A stretch of 64,000 nt of DNA from contig OY969762.1 in the NCBI GenBank assembly GCA_963702835.1, forward strand, positions 310,001 to 374,000, in the 5' to 3' direction. The DNA comes from JAFGAV01 sp041479055 (GTDB lineage Bacteria; Acidobacteriota; Aminicenantia; Aminicenantales; JAFGAV01). The stretch's first letter is position 1, and each line of letters starts with the position of its first letter. This document shows, in pieces, positions 48,743-57,834 of the stretch. A program made the translations under genes and the position numbers. The notes under the pieces are model-generated. The model did no database searches and was not told the origin of the DNA. It saw only the letters and a list, made by a program, of their open reading frames with translations.

Positions 48743-48872
48743 TACTCTCATTATCGGTGCATGCCCGTTCACCGTTAAGAGGGGAGTGTCTTATTGAAAG
48801 CAACGAAACTATTTGGCTGCCAGTTGTTAATTATATATTTAATCAAATCCGATGAGAATGGAGGTTTGGGTG

Positions 48873-49412
48873 ATGAGTCAAGTTAAAAATATCATCTTGG
48901 GGACATTTTTATTGGCCTCAGTTTTTGTCCTGTCGGCCTTCGCTCAACAGTCGATCAACGTAGCCGTCATTGATTCCCAAAAAGCCTTTTTGACTTCCGT
49001 GGAAGGGAAAAAAGTCAGTTCCCTAATTCAGGAGAGAGAGCAGAGGATTAAAGCAGATATCCAAAGATTGGAGGGCCAGCTTCAATCTCTCCAAACGAAA
49101 TTGAATACGCAGAAACTGACCTTGTCTGAAGAAGCTCTTCTGCAATTGCAATCGGACATTGAGAAAAAGAGCACAGAGAGGAAAAGATATGAGGAAGACG
49201 CGAGCAAGGACTATCAACAGCTCGTTGGCAGCTTGATGCAAAAAATTAGGAATGAAATGATCCTGGTCATAAGCGAACTGGCTAAGGAAAAAAAGTTGGA
49301 TCTTGTTGTCGATCTGGCTAGTGGAGGAGCAGTTTATTATGATCCAAAAATAAATATCACTAGCGAGGTTGTCCGAAGATACGATACCTTCAAGGCCGCC
49401 AAAACCAAGTGA
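48873..49412 (+). CDS. OmpH/Skp-family periplasmic chaperone-like protein
   Basis: 179 residues from the ATG at 48873 (GGAGG upstream). Signal peptide ending ALSAFAQQ-like (VFVLSAFAQQSIN), then VAVIDSQKAFLTSVEGKK, a long coiled-coil region (residues about 45-130) and a C-terminal beta strand with LDLVVDLASGGAVYYD, which is the OmpH pattern. These chaperones bind unfolded outer-membrane proteins in the periplasm. No bamA or lpxD neighbour is present. The gene is clearly AT-richer than its neighbours (42% GC in the block 48961-49020, against 65% in 47701-47760). Confidence 0.82.
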   Translation: MSQVKNIILGTFLLASVFVLSAFAQQSINVAVIDSQKAFLTSVEGKKVSSLIQEREQRIKADIQRLEGQLQSLQTKLNTQKLTLSEEALLQLQSDIEKKSTERKRYEEDASKDYQQLVGSLMQKIRNEMILVISELAKEKKLDLVVDLASGGAVYYDPKINITSEVVRRYDTFKAAKTK

Positions 49413-49551
49413 CGCTTGATTTAATAAATTGACATCAATCAACCACCTTCAATATACTTTTGCGGGCTTAAAAGAAGGGATTTCAAGTATTTTTTAGGCT
49501 CAACGATATCAAGGAAAAGAGACGCTTGTGTCTTAGGTCAAGGAGCCAGTC

Positions 49552-52392
49552 ATGAATAAGAGAGTCTTGCCCGGTGCCATTTTAATAGCCTGCTTTTATT
49601 TCCTGGCCGCCTGGACGGGGAGTCCTGCAGCCCAGGGACAAAGAGTTTTTCCGTCTTCTGCCCCGGCCGGTCCCCTCCTCCAGGCCCGGCCTGATTTCGG
49701 AAAGATACCGCTCAATTTCGTTCCCAACCGGGGACAATGGGATCAGCGCGTCGCCTACGGCCTACAGGGAAAGGATAAAACAATCTGGTTTGACGCCGCA
49801 GGGGCGACCTTTGCCCTGACCGGCCGTCAGGCCCAGGGAGACGGTCAGTGGGTGGTGAAGCTGGATTTCGTGGGGGCCAAGCCCGGCCTGAAACCCGTGG
49901 CCCTGGATGAGACGGGGACGGTGATTTCTTATTTCCATGGCCGGCCCGCGGAATGGAAGACAGGGCTGCCCGCCTCTTCCCGGATCATCTACAAAAACCT
50001 CTGGCCGGGAATCGACCTGGTCTATAGCGGAACGATGGATAGGCTGAAGTACGAATTCATCGTCCACCCGGGCGCCGACCCGTCGCGGATCCGGCTGGCC
50101 TATCGTGGGGCGAGCTCGGTCCTTATCAATGACAAGGGAAGCCTGGTTGTTTCCACGCCGCTGGGCGGGTTCGAAGACGGCCTTCCTCTTGCTTACCAGG
50201 AGGAAGGGGGGAAGCAGGCGGAGGTTCGGCTCGGTTATCAGATCTTGAAGAGCGGCCAAGCACAAGCGAATAAGGGCGGCCCCGGGAGAGAGGGGAGGGA
50301 GGCCGTGGTCTATGGTTTTTCGGTCGGCCCCTACGACCGGAGCCAACCCCTCATTCTCGACCCCGAGATTCTGATCTATTGCGGCTATATCGGCGGCCCA
50401 AGCTTTGATTACTGCTATGGGATTGCAGCGGACCCTTCGGGCCATGCCTACCTTACGGGATTTTCCTATTCGTTGGGTACAGCTTTCCCCGTGGCGGTGG
50501 GCCCGGACCGGACCTTTAACGGCGGAAGCGTGGATGCTTTTGTGGGCAAGCTAAACCCCGCCGGGACAGCCTGGGATTATTGCGGGTACATCGGCGGCTC
50601 GGGCGATGATTACGCCTACGGCATCGCCGTGGATTCCTCGGGTAACGCCTATATCACGGGATATACGAATTCGACGGAGGCCACTTTTCCGGTCAGGGTC
50701 GGTCCGGACCTGACTCATAACGGCCTGTTCGATGTTTTTGTGGCCAAGGTCAACGCCGACGGCACGGCCCTTGACTATTGCGGGTACATCGGCGGTTTGA
50801 GCAATGATTTTGGAAGGGGCATAGCCGTGGACAGTTTTGGCCGGGCCGCCGTTACGGGGTCCACCTATTCTTCGGAAGCCACCTTCCCGGTTACGGTCGG
50901 CCCGGACCTGACCTGGAACGGCAGCCAGGATGCCTTTGTCGCCGCCGTAGACCCCGCCGGGACGGCCCTCGTTTATTGCGGGTACATCGGCGGCTCGGGT
51001 GACGACTACGGAAGCGGCGTCGCCGTGGATTCTTCAGGAAATGCCTATGTCATCGGGTCGACGAATTCGACGGAGTCCACCTTTCCGGTCGTGGCCGGGC
51101 CGAATGAGACTCAAAGCGGCGATTATGACGCCTTTTTGGCCAAAGTGAGCGCCGATGGCTCGGGCTTCGTCTACTCCGGGTTTGTCGGCGGCTCGGGCAA
51201 AGACTATGGATGCGCGGTCGCCGTCGATCTTCAAGGATACGCCTACATCACCGGGTACACGAATTCTACGGAGTCCACCTTCCCCATCATGTCCGGCCCG
51301 GACCTGACCTCGAACGGCGGCTTTGATGCCTTCGTGGCCAGGGTTTACACCGAAGGGTCCTGGCTGCTCTATTGCGGATATCTGGGCGGCTCGGGATATG
51401 ACTGCGGCACCGGCATCGCCGTGGACGGCTGGGGCTTCGCCGTCGTTACGGGCTACACCTCCTCCAAAGAGGATACCTTTCCGGTTACAGAAGGTCCGGA
51501 CCTGACCCACCACGGCAGCTTTGATGCTTTTCTGGTCAAGCTTGTCCCGTCGGGCACGGTTCTGTCCTACTGCGGGTACCTGGGCGGGGCGGACGCCGAT
51601 CTCGGGATGGGGGTGGCTCTGGATACTAACGGATCGGGCAACGTCTACCTGACCGGATATACCTATTCGACGGAGGCCACTTTTCCGGTCACCGTCGGCC
51701 CCGACCTGTCCCACAACGGCAGCCGGGACGGCTTCCTGGCCAAGGTCCATGAAGATTCGATCATCGTCATCGACCCCAACGGCGGGGAGGTATGGCATGT
51801 GGGGTTTGTCCAGAACATCACCTGGCTGACGACAGGCCGGCTGGAGCCGGTGAAGATCGAATACTCGACGGATAACGGCGAGACCTGGGCGGAGATCGTG
51901 GCCTCCACCGAAAACGACGGGGCCTACGCCTGGCTGGTGCCCGATGCGGTTTCCACGGAATGCCTGGTGCGAATCAGCGAAGCCCAGTCCGGAAGCCCTT
52001 CCGATACGAGCTATGCGGTCTTTACCATCACCGACGAGCCGTTCGTTAATTTGATCGCGCCGAACGGCGGGGAGAACTGGACGGTGGGGTCGGCCCAGGA
52101 CATTACCTGGCTGTCGGGAGGCGGAATGGGAGATGTGAAAATCGAGTATTCCGCGGACGACGGCGCGACTTGGACGGAAATTATAGACTCCACCGCCAAT
52201 AGCGGGTCCTACACCTGGATCGTGCCCGACGCGGTTTCCGACCTGTGCTTGGTGCGCATCAGCGATGCCGTCAACGGGACTCCCTCGGATATCAGCGATC
52301 GCGTATTCTCCATCATGGCCCCCGGCCTTCGTTCGGGCCCTACCGCCATCCCCTCGTCGATTCGCTCGTCCTCGAAAGGAGGCCCAAATTGA
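49552..52392 (+). CDS. SBBP-repeat (beta-propeller) secreted protein with two Ig-like (Kre9/KNH) domains
   Basis: 946 residues with a signal peptide. The N-terminal ~230 residues (FVPNRGQWDQRVAYG, VISYFHGRPAEWKTGLP) match the DUF7948 region often found before SBBP repeats. Residues about 275-735 hold seven SBBP units, each with a C-G-Y-[IL]-G-G core, G-I-A-V-D and T-G-Y-[ST]-x-S motifs, enough for one seven-bladed propeller. Two Ig-like modules follow (DPNGGEVWHVGFVQNITW and APNGGENWTVGSAQDITW). Probably cell-surface or extracellular, carbohydrate-related. It overlaps the TonB-receptor start through TTGA and heads a three-gene operon. Confidence 0.85.
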   Translation: MNKRVLPGAILIACFYFLAAWTGSPAAQGQRVFPSSAPAGPLLQARPDFGKIPLNFVPNRGQWDQRVAYGLQGKDKTIWFDAAGATFALTGRQAQGDGQWVVKLDFVGAKPGLKPVALDETGTVISYFHGRPAEWKTGLPASSRIIYKNLWPGIDLVYSGTMDRLKYEFIVHPGADPSRIRLAYRGASSVLINDKGSLVVSTPLGGFEDGLPLAYQEEGGKQAEVRLGYQILKSGQAQANKGGPGREGREAVVYGFSVGPYDRSQPLILDPEILIYCGYIGGPSFDYCYGIAADPSGHAYLTGFSYSLGTAFPVAVGPDRTFNGGSVDAFVGKLNPAGTAWDYCGYIGGSGDDYAYGIAVDSSGNAYITGYTNSTEATFPVRVGPDLTHNGLFDVFVAKVNADGTALDYCGYIGGLSNDFGRGIAVDSFGRAAVTGSTYSSEATFPVTVGPDLTWNGSQDAFVAAVDPAGTALVYCGYIGGSGDDYGSGVAVDSSGNAYVIGSTNSTESTFPVVAGPNETQSGDYDAFLAKVSADGSGFVYSGFVGGSGKDYGCAVAVDLQGYAYITGYTNSTESTFPIMSGPDLTSNGGFDAFVARVYTEGSWLLYCGYLGGSGYDCGTGIAVDGWGFAVVTGYTSSKEDTFPVTEGPDLTHHGSFDAFLVKLVPSGTVLSYCGYLGGADADLGMGVALDTNGSGNVYLTGYTYSTEATFPVTVGPDLSHNGSRDGFLAKVHEDSIIVIDPNGGEVWHVGFVQNITWLTTGRLEPVKIEYSTDNGETWAEIVASTENDGAYAWLVPDAVSTECLVRISEAQSGSPSDTSYAVFTITDEPFVNLIAPNGGENWTVGSAQDITWLSGGGMGDVKIEYSADDGATWTEIIDSTANSGSYTWIVPDAVSDLCLVRISDAVNGTPSDISDRVFSIMAPGLRSGPTAIPSSIRSSSKGGPN

Positions 52393-55300
52393 AAAAAGCA
52401 TTCGGCGCCATCTGCTTGTTCCACATCCTCATCATCTGCGGAATATCGTCCCTGGCAGCGCAGGTCCAGGCCGGAGCCATCCAGGGGGTTGTCGTGGATA
52501 AGTCGGGCCATCCCATCGCCGGGGCCACCGTCTATTTGTCCTCATCGGCCATGCTGGGGAGCCAGATGGTCATGACCGGAAAGGCCGGAGGTTTTGATTT
52601 CCCGGACCTGGCTGCCGGCACCTACACCGTTTCGGCGGAAATGCCCGGGTTCCAAAGTTTTGTTCGCGATCGCATTGTCCTCAGCACGGGGATGTCTTTT
52701 TTCTTTCGTCTCGAGCTGGGGCCTGCCGAGGAAGAGGTGGTGGTGACCGCCCCGGACCGGCCCACCGCCCTGGACCTGGTTTCATCCAAGATAGCGGCCG
52801 TCCAGGATCAAGCGATCCTGCACAACATCCCCCTGGCCCGGGACTTCGGCGCCGTCCTGAGCATGGCCCCCGGCGTCATCTCCTGGGGAAGTAGTTTTCG
52901 CCGGGAAGCCTCCATCCAGGGCGGCCCGGTGGGGGACAACGGCACTACCCTGGACGGGATCAATCTTTCCGACATATTCAGCGGGGCCCCTCTCCTCGAT
53001 ATCGGCGTCGACCTGATGGATGAAATCGAGGTCATCTCCGCCGGGCAGCCCGCCTCCCGTGTTCCCGCCGGGGGGACCGCCGTGAATGTGGTCAGCAAGT
53101 CAGGGAGCAACTCCTACTCCGGAGAATGGGGGTTTTATTTTATCAACAACGATTGGAGTAGAAACCTGTGGAGTCCTGCCCAGGTCAAAGAGCTGGGAGT
53201 GGGCCCGCCGGCCGGTGATAAGAATCTCTTCGAATCTTCCCTAAGCCTGAGTGGGCCCCTCTGGGAAGACCGCATCTGGTATTTCTTGGCGGGCCGCTAT
53301 AACCGGAGATCCATGGTCAACAATTTCGTCGGCCCTTTCCAGGACATCCTGGGCCGAAAACACTATGACTTCGACAACGAAGATTGGTTCCGTCAGGATC
53401 TTTCAGGATTTTTCAAGTTTACCGTGCGGCCCCTGCCCAACGCCACCTTTACGGCCTGGGCCGACTTGGCCGATACCTATCAACCGGCCTTGGAGGACCC
53501 CTCGCCCCGGCTGCCTTTTCTGTCCACTCACATTTTGGACCATGAAAAATCTCTGGCCTTCTACGGAGCGGCGAACTATTATCTCAATCAAGATATCCTG
53601 GGCAGCGCCCGGGCCGCCTACCTGAAGAGAACTATTCCCACCCTTCTCCAGACCGACGCCCTCAGCCTCCCCTGGTCCGACGACGCCGGAGACCTGTACG
53701 GCCCCTTGAGCGGCGCCGATTACAATTCCGAAACCACTAGGCAGCGGGTCCAAGCCAACGCCTCCCTGCGGGTCTTCTTGGACAATATTCTCGGCACACC
53801 CCATACTCTCAGCCTGGGCGCTGATTTCGATAATTCCATCTCCAACCTCGACTGGTGGAGGCAGGACAACTTGCTCTGGTACATGGACAGCCGCAACCCG
53901 AAAAACTATTTTTATGCCGACCACGGAAGGCTGGGCTTCTGGCTGTGCGGTCCCAGCCTGGGCTCCACTCTTCTGTCCGGCCAATCGCAACAGCTGGGAG
54001 TTTCACTCACGGATTCTTTCCCCGTGGCCGGACGACTGAGCTTCAGCCTCGGGCTTCGCTTCGACCGCTCCTGGGGCTGGTTCACCGCGGGTGCCAAGAC
54101 GGACTCGGGGAACCCCCTTTCTGTTTTTATCGGGGATGCGCTCATCAGCCCTTATGTGATGGCCAACTATCCTGATGATTTCCCCGAGGGTGTTAACCCC
54201 TGGGCGGCGGCCACCTGGCCGGAGTTGAAGGACATCATTTCCTGGAATACCCTCTCTCCGCGGGCCGGGCTGGCCTTCGATGTCTGGGGCAACGGGAAAA
54301 CGAAGCTGTCGGCCTCCTACGCTCTTTATCCGGACAGCCTCTCCCACCGTACCTTCCTGCCCCTCCATCCCCTCTACCCTCAGAATATTGAGGTCAACTG
54401 GCTGGACACCAACGGCAACGGCCGGCCGGACGTGGAGGACGAATTCAGCCTGGCCCATGTGGATTTCCGGTATCTGGCCGCATCCTTCAGCAAGTATCGG
54501 GTGGCCAGCGACGTCAAGGCTCCCTCAACCGAGGAAATCTCGGTCGGCCTCGAGGCAGGAGGTCTTCAAAGATTTTACCTTAGGCCTTCATTTCATCTCC
54601 AAGCAGCAACGGGATATCCTGGAAGACGTCCTGTATGCCCCGGACACGGGAGAATACTGGTATGCTCCGGACCAGGCCTCAGCCCAAAAGTACTGGGTTC
54701 CCTTCACCACTACCGTTCCCGGCACCGACGGTTACCCCAGCCAGACCGTTACTTTTTATGCCAAATCGCTCCAGGCCCCGCCGGTCTTCCTGCAGTTGCG
54801 GAATGTCCCGGAGCTCAAGCGCACCTACCGAGCCCTCGAATTCGTTTTCCATAAACACATGAGCCAAGGCTGGCAGCTGGCCGGTTCCCTGGTCCTGAGC
54901 CGGGCCGAGGGAAACCTGGGCGGCTCCGCCCAGGAGAGCGCCGGCCTGACGGCGGCGGCCAACAGCCCCAATTATTTTATCAACCGGAATGGGCTGCTGG
55001 ATATGGACAGACCCCTGCAGATCAAGCTCATGGGCACGGTGAAACTCCCCTGGGGCTATTGGCTCAGCTCCTCCTTCCAGTATAGAAGCGGCCGTCCTTG
55101 GCAGAGAGTGGTGCAGGTTCTCCCCCCGGCCGATTGGTGTGCGGCCCATAATGTCGAGAGGGATTTTTACGCCTTCAACCTCGAGGCGTCCGGAACTCGG
55201 AGAGAAAAGGCCTGGACCTCCCTCGACTTGAGGCTGGAAAAAGAATGGCCCCTGGGAACTTCGGGCACAGTCGGTCTATACGCCGACGTCACCAACCTGC

Positions 55301-55467
55301 TGGGCACCACCGACTCCCTTATCGGCCTGAATGATATCGACCGCTGGGAACCGGCCGCAGAGGGGGCCGGGCAGCCGGGGGTGAAAATTCTGCAGCCGGG
55401 CTACCAGGTTACCAGCGCCGTCTACGGGAGGCAGACGTTTCGCTTTGGATTGCGTTTTGATTTCTAA
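52389..55467 (+). pseudogene. CarboxypepD_reg-type TonB-dependent receptor, frameshifted
   Basis: The TTG at 52389 (AAAGGAGG upstream) overlaps the previous stop codon, giving translational coupling. Order: signal peptide, a CarboxypepD_reg/CNA-B-like domain (GVVVDKSGHPIAGATV), a plug with TALDLVSSKIA and GPVGDNGTTLDGIN, and a beta-barrel. Near 54552-54556 an extra base in CGAGGCAGG shifts the frame; the barrel continues in the other frame to VYGRQTFRFGLRFDF at 55467. Deleting one G joins both parts into about 1025 residues. The two parts fit each other without a missing segment. The protein would import or bind large substrates with TonB energy. Confidence 0.82.
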
Positions 55468-55507
55468 AGGCGAAAGAGGTATCTTTTTCAGCGAGGAGTC
55501 ACAAAGC

Positions 55508-57703
55508 ATGTCACTAGCCTCTTTTAAGCCTCTTTTCATCCTCTTCCTGACGGCCTTTCTGCTGCTCGCCGGGAGCACCTCGGCAGGCGCCCAGACGGCG
55601 GACACCCCGGATAAAAACGGCTCTGCCCAGAACCAGAAATCCGGAGACCAGGAGAACAAGGGCACCGAGCCGGCCGTGGCCCAGAAGAAACAGAGCTTCG
55701 ATATCACGGTCACCGCGCCGCGCGTTGAAATTCCGCTCAAGGCCAGCCCGGCCGCCACGACGGTCGTCGAGGCCGCGATCCTCCAAACCATGGCCAGAAC
55801 AATCGCCATCGACGAAGCCCTGAAGCTTGTGCCGGGCGTGAAGGTGGACAACCAGGCCGACGGCGAACGCGTCCATCTTTCGATCCGCGGCCAGGGCATC
55901 TTGACCGAGCGCGGCACGCGCGGCATCGCCACGCTGGTCGACGGCATCCCCCTCAACGACCCCTCCGGATTCGTCGCCGATTTTTTCGACATCGATTGGG
56001 CCACGGTCAGCCGCATCGAAGTTCTGCGCGGTCCGGCGGCGGCCTTCTACGGCAGCGGCTCATCGGGCGGCATCCTGAACATACTGACCCGCGACGGCGG
56101 CCCGGCCTCCCTGGCCGGCCGCGGCACCCTCAGGGGAGGGTCTTTCGGCTTCTTTAAAGGCCAGGCCGAAGCCGGCGGGACTATCGGGCCGATGAATTAC
56201 CGGGTCTCCGGATCCGGAATCTCGGGCCAAGGATATCGCGACCAGACGAAGTATTGGGCCGATAACTTCTACGGCAAGTTTCACTTCAACCTAGCCCCAG
56301 CGGTCAAGCTTACGGCCATCCTGGGCTGGACTGATTTTTTCAACGATAACGCCGAAGGGCTCAACCTGGACTGGTTCAGCGCCAATCCCAGTCTTCTACG
56401 GCGCAAGGCCAATCCGGACGCTTATGCCTTCAATGAATACCAGAGGACGAGCCGGTACACGGGCGGCCTGACCGGGTCGATCGGTTTGGGCGCCAACCTG
56501 GACCTGGCCCTGACGGCCTATTTCCGTCACACGAAGTACACGGAGTCAGTTCCCTCCTCGGTCATCCATCGAGGGTACGACACCCCCGGTCTCTCTCTCC
56601 AGGTCAACCACCGCGCCGGAGAAGGCTGGCTCAAGAACCACCTGAGCGCTGGAGTGGATCTCAGCTGGCAGACGATCGACGAATACAAGCATCCCAACCT
56701 GGGACAGGCCGTCGAGGGGCCCGGCCTGCTCTCCGACCAGGCCATGTCCCAGACCGGAGCGGGCGTGTTCCTCCTAGAGCGCCTCGAACTCGGCCCGCAG
56801 TGGGGCGCCTCGCTCAGCCTCCGCTACGACAAAGTCACGAACAGGCTGGAGGACCATTTCAAAGCCGGAGGAATTGATCTTTCGGGCAACGTTTCGTTCG
56901 AGAGAGCGACAGGCCGGGTGGGCCTCACCTGGAATCCAGCCGCCGACTTTGGCCTTTACGCGAGCTGGGGTACGGGCTTCCTGCCGCCGGGAACAGAAGA
57001 GCTGGTCAATAACCCCTACGCCCTGGGCGGATACAACACCCAGCTCATCTCAGCCAGCTCGAGCGGCGAGGAAATCGGCGCGCGCGGCACGGTGGGGCCC
57101 TCCTTGATATACGACGTCGCTTTCTTCTATCTGACCACGGAGCATGATTTCGGCCGGTACCGGATGAGCTCGCGGCCGCTCGAGACATTCTACGGGAATG
57201 TCGGCTCGACCACGAGGTACGGCCTGGAGGCGTTCCTGGCCTGGTATCCGCTCGAGCCCCTGGCCTTGAGGCTGGCCTATACCTATTCTCACTTTAAATA
57301 CGACACCGTCCAAACCCTCGACGCGGGGGTCATCTACAACGGGACGTGGCTGCCGAATTCTCCCCAGCACCAGGTCTATCTTGACGGCGAGTGCAAGATC
57401 ACTCCCTCGCTCCTGGCCGGCGCCTCCCTGGAATACGTGAGCTCCTGGTACATCGACTCAACAAACAGGATTTTCCCGAACGGCTATGGCCGCACCGAGC
57501 CTTACGCCCTCGTCCATGTCCGGCTCAGCTACAAGTTCAATGTAGGGGGAGCGCCTGGGGAAGTCATTCTCTCCGGCCGAAACATCTTCGGCGTTGAATA
57601 CTACGGCTTCACCGAGCCCGACCCGGACGGCAACTCTTATCAGCCGGCGGCCACGGCGGAATGGTCGCTCGGGCTGCGCCTGGGGCTCGGCCGGGTTGAA
57701 TAA
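55508..57703 (+). CDS. TonB-dependent receptor
   Basis: 731 residues from the ATG at 55508 (GAGGAG upstream). Signal peptide (FLLLAGSTSAGAQTA), a TonB-box-like stretch (FDITVTAPRVE), plug domain (ALKLVPGVKVDNQ, VLRGPAAAFYGSGSSGGI) and a long beta-barrel ending in LGLRLGLGRVE. The plug resembles siderophore or vitamin receptors more than the SusC type. It follows the first receptor by 40 nt, so both receptors and the SBBP protein are likely one operon. The ligand is not identifiable from sequence. Confidence 0.9.
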   Translation: MSLASFKPLFILFLTAFLLLAGSTSAGAQTADTPDKNGSAQNQKSGDQENKGTEPAVAQKKQSFDITVTAPRVEIPLKASPAATTVVEAAILQTMARTIAIDEALKLVPGVKVDNQADGERVHLSIRGQGILTERGTRGIATLVDGIPLNDPSGFVADFFDIDWATVSRIEVLRGPAAAFYGSGSSGGILNILTRDGGPASLAGRGTLRGGSFGFFKGQAEAGGTIGPMNYRVSGSGISGQGYRDQTKYWADNFYGKFHFNLAPAVKLTAILGWTDFFNDNAEGLNLDWFSANPSLLRRKANPDAYAFNEYQRTSRYTGGLTGSIGLGANLDLALTAYFRHTKYTESVPSSVIHRGYDTPGLSLQVNHRAGEGWLKNHLSAGVDLSWQTIDEYKHPNLGQAVEGPGLLSDQAMSQTGAGVFLLERLELGPQWGASLSLRYDKVTNRLEDHFKAGGIDLSGNVSFERATGRVGLTWNPAADFGLYASWGTGFLPPGTEELVNNPYALGGYNTQLISASSSGEEIGARGTVGPSLIYDVAFFYLTTEHDFGRYRMSSRPLETFYGNVGSTTRYGLEAFLAWYPLEPLALRLAYTYSHFKYDTVQTLDAGVIYNGTWLPNSPQHQVYLDGECKITPSLLAGASLEYVSSWYIDSTNRIFPNGYGRTEPYALVHVRLSYKFNVGGAPGEVILSGRNIFGVEYYGFTEPDPDGNSYQPAATAEWSLGLRLGLGRVE

Positions 57704-57723
57704 AAAAGCGGGCGGGCCGGTAT

Positions 57724-57803
57724 CACGGCGCATCCCCGCCCGCCCTTGCGCGAAGCCCACCCACCCGCCACCATGCGCTGCGGGCGGGCAGGGATACGCC
57801 GTG
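57724..57803. repeat. Large hairpin, 22-bp arms
   Basis: CACGGCGCATCCCCGCCCGC.. (57724-57745) and its near-perfect inverted copy at 57782-57803 (20 of 22 pairs) enclose a 36-nt loop that has GCGC motifs of its own. It lies between the convergent TonB-receptor and lacZ genes, without a T-run. It may act as a transcription barrier or belong to a REP-like family. Confidence 0.65.
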
Positions 57804-57834
57804 TCATCCCTCTTATGAAACTAAAAGGTTAATA

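Noticed and set aside
50375..51755. Tandem DNA repeats as a recombination hotspot
   Set aside because: The repetition is explained by the seven SBBP protein repeats and is diverged at the DNA level.
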